A stretch of 64,000 bases of DNA from JBELHO01 sp042091375 (GCA_042091375.1 JBELHO010000001.1:1-64000), one strand, 5' to 3'; shown: positions 1 to 9,740, counted from the first letter of the stretch. Numbers and translations: made by a program. The notes: generated from the sequence alone by a model not told the origin.

Positions 1-58
1 TAGAAAATGTAAATTGAAATACACTCTTCCTCATTGTGTCAAAGGGGGCCAATACAAG

Positions 59-532
59 ATGAATGCGCGTGGTTTTACCTTAATAGAACTAGTGATAGTG
101 ATCATTATTCTCGGTATATTGGCGGTAACTGCACTGCCTAAGTTTATTAATTTAAAATCCGATGCGCAGACCTCAGTTTTACAGGGGATCCAAGCGGCAA
201 TGCAGGGTGCTGTGGCTAAGGTGCACAGTAAATCTGTTGTTAAAGGCAATCAAAATAATGCATCAGGCACGGTTAGCTTGTTTGATGGCGATATTGATAT
301 AGGTTATGGTTATCCATTAGCACCAACCTCTTCAACTGAGGCGTATTGGTCGCGTTTGTTAAATTTGAACAGCAGTGAATTTACAATTAAATTAGCTTCT
401 AATGACGACTTAATTATCTATTCATCAGATCTTGGGGATATTAATGACGCAAGTGCCAGCTGTATTTTGGTATACGATCCGCCAAGTGCCGCTAATATCA
501 AGCCGCAGATCACCCTTAATCCATGTGTGTAA
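59..532 (+). CDS. mshA: MSHA-type type IV major pilin (MshA/MshB-like prepilin)
   Basis: Prepilin subunit of the mannose-sensitive haemagglutinin pilus, a surface fibre used for attachment. The 157-residue product has a 5-residue leader ending in Gly, then the class III N-terminus FTLIELV and a hydrophobic helix (about residues 6-30), the hallmark processed by prepilin peptidase PilD. Two Cys near the C-terminus (in SCILVY and the final NPCV) fit the pilin disulfide loop. I chose the ATG at 59 because AAGGGGG lies about 10 bases upstream; an upstream in-frame ATG at 14 would give an unusually long leader. mshC, D, O, P and Q follow in the usual order. MshA and MshB are paralogues, and without the upstream gene I cannot exclude MshB. 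Confidence 0.85.
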   Translation: MNARGFTLIELVIVIIILGILAVTALPKFINLKSDAQTSVLQGIQAAMQGAVAKVHSKSVVKGNQNNASGTVSLFDGDIDIGYGYPLAPTSSTEAYWSRLLNLNSSEFTIKLASNDDLIIYSSDLGDINDASASCILVYDPPSAANIKPQITLNPCV

Positions 533-654
533 ATTGCGTGATCTGTATTGAATGCCCCTAAACATGGTAGTCACCATTGCAAGGTCTAAATTGAACATAC
601 GCTATATTTTAAGTAGACTATTATAAATGAGCTGGTGCTATTTTGGATGATCAA

Positions 655-1155
655 ATGAGCTTGGCAAAAATACAAAGGCATGGTTTGTTAAAAAGCTTTT
701 CAAAAGGTTTTTCATTAATTGAATTGGTTGTGGTGATCTTGCTGTTAACCATACTTTCGGTAACTGTACTGCCTAAATTTTTCACTTCTGAAGGCTTTGC
801 CGAATACGCCTATCAAGACGATGTCATTGCCAAACTGCGTTTAGTACAAACGAAAGCAATGCAACAAACCGATCTCACTGATAGCGATATAAATAGTGAC
901 TGTCATTCAGTGTTCTTAACCACTAGCCAATTAGCAACTTTAGCCAGCTGTACCAGTGCTGATAACACCAGTGTATCTATTGATAGTAGTGATCAAGTGA
1001 CTTTTTCCAGTAATTTTGACAGTGATATTTTGGTATTTGATAGTATGGGGCGGCCAAATACTTGTGCTGGCGGCGCGCCATGTGAGATCACCATTACTGG
1101 TACAGGCTCTATTGTGGTGAGAATTGGTTCAGAAGGTTATATTCATGCCATATAA
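655..1155 (+). CDS. mshC: MSHA minor pilin MshC
   Basis: Minor prepilin of the MSHA pilus, 166 residues. An 18-residue leader ends KSFSKG, followed by FSLIELVVVILLL, the type IV prepilin cleavage site and N-terminal helix. The rest is a short globular head with two Cys pairs (around SDCHSV/ASCTSA and NTCAGG/APCEIT). The assignment to MshC rests on position right after the major pilin and before mshD. The ATG at 655 is preferred over a TTG at 643 because GGA at 645-647 sits at a suitable distance. The 3' end overlaps mshD by 11 bases, suggesting translational coupling. Confidence 0.82.
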   Translation: MSLAKIQRHGLLKSFSKGFSLIELVVVILLLTILSVTVLPKFFTSEGFAEYAYQDDVIAKLRLVQTKAMQQTDLTDSDINSDCHSVFLTTSQLATLASCTSADNTSVSIDSSDQVTFSSNFDSDILVFDSMGRPNTCAGGAPCEITITGTGSIVVRIGSEGYIHAI

Positions 1156-1765
1156 GCACAACAACATCCGTAGCCGACATTTGGATTTAACAGCTAAGCC
1201 AATATACAGGTATAACTACCTGCAAGCTGGCTTTACCTTAATTGAAACCATCATAGGCATAGTGGTACTGGCCATTGCCTTTTCTATTTTTACCTCACTT
1301 ATATACCCTTTAGCCAATCAAAGTGCTGAACAAGTACATCAAGTCAGAGCCGCAGAATTAGGGCAGTCAATGCTCAATGAAATTTTAGCGAAAGCTTTTG
1401 ATGAAAATTCAGATATGTCTGGGGGCGTTATTCGCTGTGGTGAAGCCAATAATGCTTTTTCTCCTCCAGTAACTGTGGCTTGTTCAACCCTTTTAGGTCC
1501 AGATACAACCGAAAATCGGGTCAGTTATGATGATGTTGATGATTATAACGGCTTGTCTACTATTGAAACCGCTTTGGGAAGCAGTGATGGTTTAGATGGT
1601 ATTTACCTGGGTTTTCAGGTTGCCGTTAGTGTCATTAATGACAGTAATTACGACGGTGTCAACGATAGCAGTGATAACAATTTTACCGCCAAATTAGTGA
1701 CTATTACCGTCACTACACCACAAAGTTTTGACTTTGTGTTTGCCGCTTATCGGGTCAATTTCTGA
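1145..1765 (+). CDS. mshD: MSHA minor pilin MshD
   Basis: Minor prepilin of the MSHA pilus, 206 residues. It has a long 29-residue leader ending YLQAG, then FTLIETIIGIVVLAIAF, with the conserved Glu at +5 needed for pilin assembly. Cys residues in VIRCGE and VACSTL may form a disulfide. The start is the ATG at 1145, with AGAAGG about 8 bases upstream; an in-frame TTG at 1124 lacks such a site. It overlaps the end of mshC by 11 bases and its stop codon shares one base with the mshO start (TGATG), so mshC, D and O are probably translated as one coupled operon. Confidence 0.85.
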   Translation: MPYKHNNIRSRHLDLTAKPIYRYNYLQAGFTLIETIIGIVVLAIAFSIFTSLIYPLANQSAEQVHQVRAAELGQSMLNEILAKAFDENSDMSGGVIRCGEANNAFSPPVTVACSTLLGPDTTENRVSYDDVDDYNGLSTIETALGSSDGLDGIYLGFQVAVSVINDSNYDGVNDSSDNNFTAKLVTITVTTPQSFDFVFAAYRVNF

Positions 1766-2568
1766 TGAGAATAAATCAACAGCAGCAGGGCTTTACTCTG
1801 ATAGAGTTAATTACAGTGATCGTCATCTTGGCTATTTTGGCTACCACTGTGACCAGTTTTATTGGCTTTGGTACTAGCAGTTACAAAGAAACAACAGAGC
1901 GCGAACAACTCATCGCCACGGCCCGTTTTGCCATTGAGCGCCTTAATCGGGAAGTGCGGCAAGCACTGCCCAATAGTTTACGCACTGCCGCCAGTGGCGC
2001 ATGTTTAGAGTTTGTACCTGTTGATAAAGCCCTTATCTATGACGATATTGCCGTGGCTCCTGAGCCTGCTAGTAACACGGTAGAGGTTTATATGCTTGAC
2101 GGTACCATTGCCTCATTAGTCAGCAAGGTGTCAGTGTATGCGTTAAATGCGACAGATATTTACAATGAAACACCTGGGATCATTGAAGAATTTCAGTCCA
2201 TAGATAACTCTGGTAATAAGCAAGATGTTTCAGAAATTACTTTCAGCAGCGGTGTTTTATTTAATGCCGAATCCCCGACAAAACGTTTGTACTTAATCGA
2301 TCAACCTGTGAGTTATTGTATTGTCAATCAACAACTTCTTCGTTACCAGGATTACACTGGTTACCTTACTAATGGCCAGCCTAACAACGTAGGAGTGCTT
2401 ATGGCGGAGCTGTTAACTAATTTTTCTGCTGTGCCAAATGTCATTCCATTTCAAACCTTCCCAGCGATTTTACAACGCAATGGGTTAGCACAGGTTCGAC
2501 TGAAGTTTGAACTCAATAATGAACAAATTATTTTTAATACCGAGATACAGGTGCCCAATGTGCCATAA
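1765..2568 (+). CDS. mshO: MSHA minor pilin MshO
   Basis: Prepilin-like protein of the MSHA system, 267 residues, longer than the other minor pilins, as is usual for MshO. The 9-residue leader MRINQQQQG precedes FTLIELITVIVILAILA. A helical region (TEREQLIATARFAIERLNREV) after the N-terminal helix is typical of PilW/MshO-type minor pilins. The start overlaps the mshD stop by one base. The 3' end overlaps the chosen mshP start by 11 bases. It probably belongs to the tip complex that primes pilus assembly, a role inferred from the family rather than seen here. Confidence 0.84.
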   Translation: MRINQQQQGFTLIELITVIVILAILATTVTSFIGFGTSSYKETTEREQLIATARFAIERLNREVRQALPNSLRTAASGACLEFVPVDKALIYDDIAVAPEPASNTVEVYMLDGTIASLVSKVSVYALNATDIYNETPGIIEEFQSIDNSGNKQDVSEITFSSGVLFNAESPTKRLYLIDQPVSYCIVNQQLLRYQDYTGYLTNGQPNNVGVLMAELLTNFSAVPNVIPFQTFPAILQRNGLAQVRLKFELNNEQIIFNTEIQVPNVP

Positions 2569-3100
2569 ATATTCACCGAGCCTGAGTAACATAGTTTTTA
2601 GCATTTTGCGTGGCAAAACGCTAAAAAATTTTTATTATGCGAAAAAATCTGTACATCTCACCCCTAACACGGCCAGCCATAACAGGCGATTTGGCACGGG
2701 CTATGGCAAGACTAATGGCAGTGCCTTAGTGCTGGCGGTGTTTATTATTGTTGTGATCTCATTACTCGGCGCAACCTTGGTAAAAATATTGGCATCAAGC
2801 CAGCAAAACGTGGTTTACGAGGTACTGGGGACGCGAGCTTACGCAACCGCGCAAAGTGGTATTCAATGGAAGCTATCGCAAGTGTTTCCATTAAACGCCG
2901 CGGCTGCGGCTTGTGCTACTCAATCGACACCTAGCTTTAATAATGTAAATGGCTTAAAGCAGTGCAATGTAGCTGTTAGCTGTAGTGATTTTGTCGTTGA
3001 CAGCATTCGTTACTACACCATTACAGCCACAGGTAAATGCCAAGCAGGGGATACTGTCACCTCTCGAACTCTGGAAGTAGACGCCCGAAGCTTACCTTAA
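2558..3100 (+). CDS. mshP: MSHA biogenesis protein MshP
   Basis: PilX-like membrane-anchored protein of the MSHA locus, about 180 residues from this start. A single hydrophobic segment (SALVLAVFIIVVISLLG, about residues 55-75) is followed by a short extracytoplasmic domain with four Cys (AAACAT, KQCNVA, VSCSDF, GKCQAG). The sequence KTNGSALVLAVF matches the prepilin-like Gly-Ser-Ala-Leu start seen in MshP and PilX proteins, but there is no Glu at +5. The ATG at 2558 overlaps the mshO stop and has CAGGTG upstream. The 50 residues before the helix are long for the family, so the true start is uncertain. In-frame alternatives lie at 2519 and 2507. Confidence 0.75.
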   Translation: MCHKYSPSLSNIVFSILRGKTLKNFYYAKKSVHLTPNTASHNRRFGTGYGKTNGSALVLAVFIIVVISLLGATLVKILASSQQNVVYEVLGTRAYATAQSGIQWKLSQVFPLNAAAAACATQSTPSFNNVNGLKQCNVAVSCSDFVVDSIRYYTITATGKCQAGDTVTSRTLEVDARSLP

Positions 3101-3641
3101 CCTATTAAGCCTGTTGAACCTGTTGAACATTGCTCTCACTGATCACAAGTTAGCTGTAAAACCTAGTAGAAAAATGTATGTGGAGCACCAACAACGATTG
3201 TATTAACTGATTTATATCGCCATTCAAGCAAAGTGAGCACATTTAATGAAGGCGTGTTTTTCACCCAACTTAAGGCGCTTTAAAACATCAGTTTGATAGC
3301 TAGTTGGTGTTCATCGGCGTTTATTGTTTTTAGATTTTCTTACTAAATAACAGCAAATTAGGCTATATTAGACTGTGCTAAATGGGTAATATTAAAAGCT
3401 GCAGCACAGCTATTATTGTGTTATTTGTTTGAGTTACCGGTTTAAATTATCCACAGCTTTATTTGCAGAAAAAACCATCAGCTGAGATAAACTACTATCG
3501 TCAATGATTTCTGCAAGAAATTAACGAATTAATTAACATCTACTTAAGTGCATATAACTCACTTGCAGTGAAAATAACATCAGCATACTATACTAGTTAG
3601 GCGATAAGACAATAATTGAGCATCACTGAGGCGTTATTATA
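3101..3641. other. 541-bp intergenic region between mshP and mshQ
   Basis: No open reading frame of useful length on either strand. The stretch is AT-rich. It contains a small ATTTCT-GCA-AGAAAT hairpin near 3509-3524 and the promoter candidate listed separately at 3563-3591. No strong Rho-independent terminator follows mshP. The long spacer separates mshQ from the tightly coupled mshCDOP block and suggests that mshQ has its own transcription start. Confidence 0.5.
3563..3591 (+). promoter_or_regulatory. Candidate sigma-70 promoter for mshQ
   Basis: TTGCAG (3563-3568) and TACTAT (3586-3591) are separated by 17 bases, a good fit to -35 and -10 boxes, and lie about 50 bases upstream of the mshQ start at 3642. 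An overlapping TATACT at 3589-3594 is an alternative -10. Seen by eye only. Confidence 0.4.
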
Positions 3642-6600
3642 ATGATGATTTATTTGGCATCAAAGCAATTAAAGACTGTGGTTTTATCTAAAATCATTAT
3701 CGCTATCTTTTGCGCTTTGGTGTTATTGCTCTCAGCCATTGCATCTGCAGCGCAACCTATTGCCAATTATAAGTTCGACCAAGCAGCATACAGTGGCATT
3801 GCTGGTGAGGTCATCGACAGTATTGGTAATTTTGATGCCGTTGCGCAGGGTGCCCAGCCGGTTGCTGGAAAAATTTGTCAGGCGGTTGACTTATCAGCAA
3901 CGGGCATTGCGGATTATGTTGAACTCCCCAATACCTTATTAAATGGGGTAACTGATTTCAGTATATCCCTGTGGGCGAAAACCACTAAAACCAGTAACCA
4001 AAGTTTGTTGTCGGGGGCGACGGGCGGCAGTTACAACGAAGTGATCATGTGGTTACAAAATAGCAGCCAATTTAGAGCCTACTTACATAATTCACCTTCA
4101 AGTCTTACCAATATTCCTAATATTGCTAATAATAGTTGGCATCATATTGTCTTTACCCATGGCAGCAATCAAAGCTGTATCTATGTTGATGGTGTGCTTC
4201 GCGGGTGTGTTATTCAAACCACGACAGCTTTGCAAATAGATCCGGGCGGTTTATTTTTGGGGCAAGAGCAAGACAGTGTTGGTGGCGGATTTGACGCAAG
4301 TCAGGCGTTTAATGGTTTACTTGATGAAGTGCTTGTTTTTGATCAAGCCATTGATCAAACTCAAATAAGCGATATTTACAGCAAACAAAATGCCGGCCAA
4401 GATCTCAATGGGCAACTCGTTGATTGTACTATTTCATCACCACTGGCCAAGTTTGCAATGGATGAAATTCAATGGATAGGCACCGCTGGCGAAGTGATAG
4501 ACGAAACTGGAATATATAATGCCCAAGCTAAAAATGGTGCCACCACTGCAAGTAGTGATCCCGCTGATGCCAGTAACCCCGGCACCTGCGGTTACGGTCA
4601 GTTTGACGGGGTTAACGATTATCTCGAGTTACCAAGTAATTTTCCCAATTTAACCGGAAGTTTCACTGTCACCGCTTGGATAAAACCAGCTAACTTAGAT
4701 CCGGGCTCGCGAATTTTTGCCGATGATGAAGGGGTATCGCCACGTAAAGGCTATGCCTTCAGTTTAGGTGATCCAGGCTCTGGCAAGTTGAGATTTTTTT
4801 CGCGCGGAGTGAATCCAATCAGTGTTGATACCAAAGCCCCGATCGCTGTTAACACATGGAGTTTTGTCACCGCGGTGCACGATGCGGATGCTAAAACCCG
4901 AAAAATATACATCAATGGCGTACTACAAGAACTCAATAATAACTTATTCGAGAGTGTCTATACTGGCACTTGGGGTGAAGATAACGGTCCAGTTTCTATT
5001 GGCGGGGAGACAAATAATGGCGAAACTGACAATCGCTTCACTGGTGCCATAGATGAAGTACAAGTTTTTGAAAGCGCACTGAGTGCTACGCAAATTAATG
5101 AAATATACACTCAAACCCACCCTTGTACTGAAGCTGCTGATCCCATAGCCAACCTTAAATTTGATCAAACTGAATACAATGGCGTTGCTGGTGAAGTGAT
5201 TGACAGTATTGGCAGTTTTAATGCGGTTGCTTTTAATGCCCAACCTGTTCCGGGTAAAGTTTGTCAGGCGGTAGACTTATCAGCAACGGGCATTGCGGAT
5301 TATGTTGAACTTCCCAATACCTTATTAAATGGGGTAACTGATTTCAGTATATCCCTATGGGCGAAAACCACTAAAACGGGTAGTCAAAGTTTAATATCAG
5401 GAGCCAATAGCAGCAGTTTTAATGAATTGATCATGTTTTTAGAAAACAACATGCAATTTAGGTCCTATTTATACGACTCCCGTGAAGATCCCATTTCTAT
5501 ATCTGATATCGGCGATGATACTTGGCATCATCTGGTATTTACCCATGGCAGTGATCAAAGTTGTATCTATATTGATGGGGTGTTACACGGGTGTGTGGCG
5601 CAGAATACTAGTACTTTACAAATTGACCCTAGTGGACTCTTTTTGGGACAAGAGCAAGACAGTCTGGGGGGGGGGTTTGCTGCTAATCAAGCATTTGATG
5701 GGTTAATTGATGAATTGCTTGTTTTTGATCAAGCCATTGGCCAGAGTCAAGTCAGCGATATATATAATAAGCAAAATGCTGGCCTTGATTTAGATGGACA
5801 GCCGGTGGCCTGTGCAGTTGAGCCCATTGCTAAATTTTCAATGGACAAAATGCAATGGAATGGCACCGCCGGTGAGGTGATAGACGAAACTGGGGTATAT
5901 AATGGCCAAGCTAAAAATGGTGCCACCACTGCAAGTAGTGATCCTGCTAAAGCCAACAATCCCGGCACCTGTGGTTATGGTGAGTTTGACGGGACTGACG
6001 ATTATGTTGAATTACCCAGTAATTTTCCCAATTTAACCGGCAGTTTTACCGTCACCGCTTGGATCAAACCAGCTAACTTAGATCAGGGCTCGCGAATTTT
6101 TGCCGACGATGAAGGGGTATCGCCACGTAAAGGCTATGCCTTCAGTTTAGGTGATCCAGGCGCTGGCAAGTTGCGCTTTTTTTCACGCGGAGTGAATCCA
6201 GTGAGTGTTGATACCAAAGCCCCGATCGCTGTTAACACATGGAGTTTTGTCACCGCGGTGCACGATGCGGATGCTAAAACCCGAAAAATATACATCAATG
6301 GCGTACTACAAGAACTTAATAATAACTTATTCGAGAGTGTCTATACTGGCACTTGGGGTGAAGATAACGGCCCAGTTTCTATTGGCGGAGAGACAGACAG
6401 CGGCGAAACTGGAAATCGCTTTACTGGTGCCATAGATGAGGTACAAGTATTTCAAGTCGCGCTTAATTCGACACAAATTAATGAGATATACAATCAAACT
6501 CATCCTTGTGGTTTAGTTGCCCATTACCAAATGAATGAACCTTCATGGGCCAGCTCTACTGGTGTGGTTATCGATAGTATTAGTGGTTTTAATGGCAATG

Positions 6601-9254
6601 CATTCAATGGTGCTGATACTGTTGGTGACGTTTGTTTATATGGTAATTTTGACGGTGTTGATGATTACGTTCAAATTCCCCACAACGATGCGCTTAATGG
6701 CAGTGAAGCACTAACTTACACAGCCTTTGTGCGCGCTAATAGCTGGTCAGGTACCAATCAAATTATGGCCAAGTCTGTTCACGGTGGCGGCTCTGGGCGA
6801 GCACAAATGGGTATTTTTTCAGAAAATGGCGTGTTAAAAGGTCGTGCCGAAACAGCTGCTGGTCGCAAAGAAATTACTTCATCTTTGCCTTTGCCTTCTG
6901 GCGACTGGGTGCACTTGGGTTTAGTGTTCGACGGTACCAGTTTGCGTCTCTATCAAGATGGCACTGAGGTATCTTCCGTCACTTTTTCAGCAACTACCTT
7001 AAAACCAACTACAGATCCGCTAAATATCAGTAAGCGAGTTGGCACGAGTCAATATTATTTTCACGGTTTGATTGACGATATTAGGGTTTATACAACCGCA
7101 TTGTCTGAGCAAGACATTAACGATATTATCGATTCCACTTCATTGTGTAGTTTGTCTTTAGTGGACCATTATCAAATTGTTCACGATGGCAATGGCTTAA
7201 CCTGTGAAGCTGAAACCGTGACCATAAAGGCTTGTACAAATGCCTATGACGGAACTTGTAGTGAAAGCTCTGAGCCGGTTACTTTAGAGGTTAAAGCTGT
7301 TGGTAGTGTCACTGTAACTGATACCATCAGTTTCACTGGCAGTGGTACTGCCAGTTTAGCCTTTACTAACCCCGAAACCACCATTTTGTCTTTGGACAAT
7401 ATTTCGGTAACACCGACCAATAACACTGTGTGCAATAATAACAGTGCTAATAGTTGTCAATTGGTATTTACTGATGCTGGTTTTCGATTTTTAAATGGAT
7501 CAACGGGTACAAATCAAGTCATCGATGATCAAGTGGCAGGGACTAGCTTTCCAATAAGACTTCAAGCGGTACAAAATGATAATGGTGTTTGCACCGGCAT
7601 TTTTAACAGTACAGTCAACATTGATTTAGCTCAATTAAATCAAAACCCTGGGGGAACTACTGGACAAAACTTTGCCATTAATGGCACAGATATTGGCAAA
7701 GCTTTGTCCAGTACCACCTCTATTGCCCTAAATTTTTCTGCTGACAGTATTGCTACCTTACCATCGGCTGTCTACAAAGATGCTGGGCAAATTAGTTTAT
7801 ATGCCAGTTACAGCGATGCTGGTATTTCGTTAACTGGAAACTCATCGAGCTTTTGGGTGGCCCCCCATCAACTGGTCATTTCAGCGCAATCGTCGGGTGT
7901 CGCTATAAATGGCGCCAGCGCATCAGCAACCACAGTACACAAAGCTGGAGAATCTTTTGATTTAGTTTTTACTGCATACAACAGTTTAGGAACAACTAGC
8001 GCAAACACAACACTTAACTACCAGCCAAGTCAATTGCAATTGAAATTGACAAGGCTTAAACCAAGTATTGCTGGTAGTGTTGATGGCAATTTAGCTTATG
8101 CTACGAATCAAAGTATCTCGAGTCAGTTAACAGCGAGTTTTACTGATAGTAATATTTCCACCTTTAACAATGGGGTATACAGTTTTGCTGAGGCTTCATT
8201 TTCAGAGGTCGGGGTGATAAATCTCGACATACAAGACCTCAATTACGGTAGCCCAGGGCTAGTGGTTGCCGCTGATGACCTGACTATTGGCCGTTTTACC
8301 CCAGATCATTTCGTGCAAACCGTTAAAACAGCTGGCAGTTTGACTTCTAGTTGTAATAGCGCGTTAACGACTTTTGCTTATACAGGCCAGAGAAATGAAA
8401 ATGATCTTACTTTAGGTACTATTACTTATGGCACCAACCCCGTATTAACCATTGTGGCTAAAAATGCCGACGATATCATTACCCAAAATTACTACCAAGA
8501 CAGTGAAGGCTCTGTCGATGATTTTATGAAATTAACGGCTAGTGAAATTAATATTACTGCGCCAACCACGGATGCAAGCAACACCGGAGTAAATTCATCT
8601 TTATTGCCAATTACCTCAGTGATGAGTACAGGCACACTCAGTCAAACAAGTGACCGTGGAGTGCTAGAATACCAGTTTTCGGATAATGATCACTTTTATT
8701 ACCAACGCTCAAGCAATGCCATAGTCGCGCCGTTTTTGAGTGATATTGATTTTAATATTGCCAATATAACCAGTGCTACAGACCAAAATATTACTGCGAC
8801 AACTCTTAATGACGTGACGACCACAAGCGGTATAAGTATTCGTTTTGGACGCTTATTTATTGAAAATAGTTTTGGCCCAGAAACAGCCAATTTAACTCAA
8901 CCTTTTAAAACCCAGTACTGGGATGGATCTCAATTTGTGGTGAATAACGATGATAATTGCAGTGCTTTTGATTCCAGTAAAATGAGTTTAACTAACATTA
9001 GCTTAGATCCAGCATTAACAGGTTTATCAGTTGATAATGGTTCAGTTGTGAGTGGCAGCACCAATCGTTTAATACTTCAGGCACCCGGTGAAGGTAATAC
9101 TGGTGCTGTTCAGGTGGATTACGTTAGCTTTGATTGGTTAAAATACAATTGGTCAGGTACGGCAAGTGTAACTGAAAATCCCTCAGCAATAGCTACCTTT
9201 GGGGTTTTTCGTGGCAATGATCGGATCATAAACTGGCGTGAAGTGGATAATTGA
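3642..9254 (+). CDS. mshQ: MSHA biogenesis protein MshQ, LamG-repeat surface protein
   Basis: Very large secreted protein of the MSHA locus, 1870 residues. An N-terminal hydrophobic stretch (about residues 18-38, ending ASAAQP) looks like a signal peptide. Five LamG/concanavalin-like domains follow, at about 40-255, 268-495, 500-717, 728-957 and 958-1170. Domains 3 and 4 are a near copy of 1 and 2, offset by about 461-462 residues. LamG signatures include YVELPN and the repeated GLxDEVLVFDQAI. The C-terminal region (about 1175-1870, beginning DHYQIVHDGNGLTCEAE) resembles the DUF6701 domain found in MshQ proteins. It probably acts as a pilus-associated adhesin. The start is the ATG at 3642 with GAGG about 11 bases upstream. 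Its size and internal duplication are unusual. Confidence 0.88.
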   Translation: MMIYLASKQLKTVVLSKIIIAIFCALVLLLSAIASAAQPIANYKFDQAAYSGIAGEVIDSIGNFDAVAQGAQPVAGKICQAVDLSATGIADYVELPNTLLNGVTDFSISLWAKTTKTSNQSLLSGATGGSYNEVIMWLQNSSQFRAYLHNSPSSLTNIPNIANNSWHHIVFTHGSNQSCIYVDGVLRGCVIQTTTALQIDPGGLFLGQEQDSVGGGFDASQAFNGLLDEVLVFDQAIDQTQISDIYSKQNAGQDLNGQLVDCTISSPLAKFAMDEIQWIGTAGEVIDETGIYNAQAKNGATTASSDPADASNPGTCGYGQFDGVNDYLELPSNFPNLTGSFTVTAWIKPANLDPGSRIFADDEGVSPRKGYAFSLGDPGSGKLRFFSRGVNPISVDTKAPIAVNTWSFVTAVHDADAKTRKIYINGVLQELNNNLFESVYTGTWGEDNGPVSIGGETNNGETDNRFTGAIDEVQVFESALSATQINEIYTQTHPCTEAADPIANLKFDQTEYNGVAGEVIDSIGSFNAVAFNAQPVPGKVCQAVDLSATGIADYVELPNTLLNGVTDFSISLWAKTTKTGSQSLISGANSSSFNELIMFLENNMQFRSYLYDSREDPISISDIGDDTWHHLVFTHGSDQSCIYIDGVLHGCVAQNTSTLQIDPSGLFLGQEQDSLGGGFAANQAFDGLIDELLVFDQAIGQSQVSDIYNKQNAGLDLDGQPVACAVEPIAKFSMDKMQWNGTAGEVIDETGVYNGQAKNGATTASSDPAKANNPGTCGYGEFDGTDDYVELPSNFPNLTGSFTVTAWIKPANLDQGSRIFADDEGVSPRKGYAFSLGDPGAGKLRFFSRGVNPVSVDTKAPIAVNTWSFVTAVHDADAKTRKIYINGVLQELNNNLFESVYTGTWGEDNGPVSIGGETDSGETGNRFTGAIDEVQVFQVALNSTQINEIYNQTHPCGLVAHYQMNEPSWASSTGVVIDSISGFNGNAFNGADTVGDVCLYGNFDGVDDYVQIPHNDALNGSEALTYTAFVRANSWSGTNQIMAKSVHGGGSGRAQMGIFSENGVLKGRAETAAGRKEITSSLPLPSGDWVHLGLVFDGTSLRLYQDGTEVSSVTFSATTLKPTTDPLNISKRVGTSQYYFHGLIDDIRVYTTALSEQDINDIIDSTSLCSLSLVDHYQIVHDGNGLTCEAETVTIKACTNAYDGTCSESSEPVTLEVKAVGSVTVTDTISFTGSGTASLAFTNPETTILSLDNISVTPTNNTVCNNNSANSCQLVFTDAGFRFLNGSTGTNQVIDDQVAGTSFPIRLQAVQNDNGVCTGIFNSTVNIDLAQLNQNPGGTTGQNFAINGTDIGKALSSTTSIALNFSADSIATLPSAVYKDAGQISLYASYSDAGISLTGNSSSFWVAPHQLVISAQSSGVAINGASASATTVHKAGESFDLVFTAYNSLGTTSANTTLNYQPSQLQLKLTRLKPSIAGSVDGNLAYATNQSISSQLTASFTDSNISTFNNGVYSFAEASFSEVGVINLDIQDLNYGSPGLVVAADDLTIGRFTPDHFVQTVKTAGSLTSSCNSALTTFAYTGQRNENDLTLGTITYGTNPVLTIVAKNADDIITQNYYQDSEGSVDDFMKLTASEINITAPTTDASNTGVNSSLLPITSVMSTGTLSQTSDRGVLEYQFSDNDHFYYQRSSNAIVAPFLSDIDFNIANITSATDQNITATTLNDVTTTSGISIRFGRLFIENSFGPETANLTQPFKTQYWDGSQFVVNNDDNCSAFDSSKMSLTNISLDPALTGLSVDNGSVVSGSTNRLILQAPGEGNTGAVQVDYVSFDWLKYNWSGTASVTENPSAIATFGVFRGNDRIINWREVDN
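3765..6530 (+). repeat. Two-copy 1.38-kb tandem duplication inside mshQ
   Basis: The segments at about 3765-5150 and 5151-6530 are homologous in direct orientation with offsets of 1383-1386 bases (for example CGGGCATTGC at 3901 and 5287; CACGTAAAGG at 4741 and 6124). The second half of each unit is nearly identical, notably 4801-5040 against 6184-6423, while the first half of each unit has diverged. Each unit encodes two LamG domains, so recombination between copies would change the domain number in frame. Confidence 0.85.
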
Positions 9255-9740
9255 TGCAATGTTAGTTTTGAGCAGGCAAACACATAGCTGTTAAATAATG
9301 TATTTGATGGTTGTCTGCAGTTTGAAATACTCNNNNNNNNNNNNNNNNNNNNNNNNNNNNNNNNNNNNNNNNNNNNNNNNNNNNNNNNNNNNNNNNNNNN
9401 NNNNNNNNNNNNNNNNNNNNNNNNNNNNNNNNTACTCTGTTGGCAGTAATCAGTTGACAAAGCTTGTCAGTGATATTTAGCCCAAAGCTGACGATGCTGT
9501 TTAGACATTTCTCTATGCTTGGTTTTTGACAGATAATCGTTACTATAAAACCTTGCGCTTTATATTTTAGCCCTTTCTCAATAAAAATATCACTTTTTGC
9601 CATTTTTTATGAAAACATGCATCACTTCTTAGCGAGTCTGATGTATGATGAGCGGCATTGTAAAAATAATTTCATTATCCCTTAGGCGCATTGATGTATT
9701 GAACATTGGCGTGTTGGTTTAGTAAGGACATATAACTCCT
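9255..9740. other. Intergenic region mshQ-mreB with assembly gap
   Basis: This stretch separates the end of the MSHA locus from mreB and contains 100 unknown bases (9333-9432). I find no convincing gene in the readable part. A reverse-strand reading frame crosses the gap but lacks a ribosome-binding site and recognisable motifs. mreB is preceded by AAGGA near 9723-9728, slightly far from its start codon. Confidence 0.5.
9333..9432. other. Assembly gap (100 N)
   Basis: Exactly 100 unknown bases, probably a default scaffold spacer rather than a measured length. The sequence TACTC ends the left flank (9328-9332) and also begins the right flank (9433-9437). Confidence 0.99.

Noticed and set aside
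9262..9603. Reverse-strand reading frame across the 9333-9432 gap
   Set aside because: Its middle is unknown bases, it has no ribosome-binding site, and the readable residues show no recognisable domain; true frame continuity cannot be judged.
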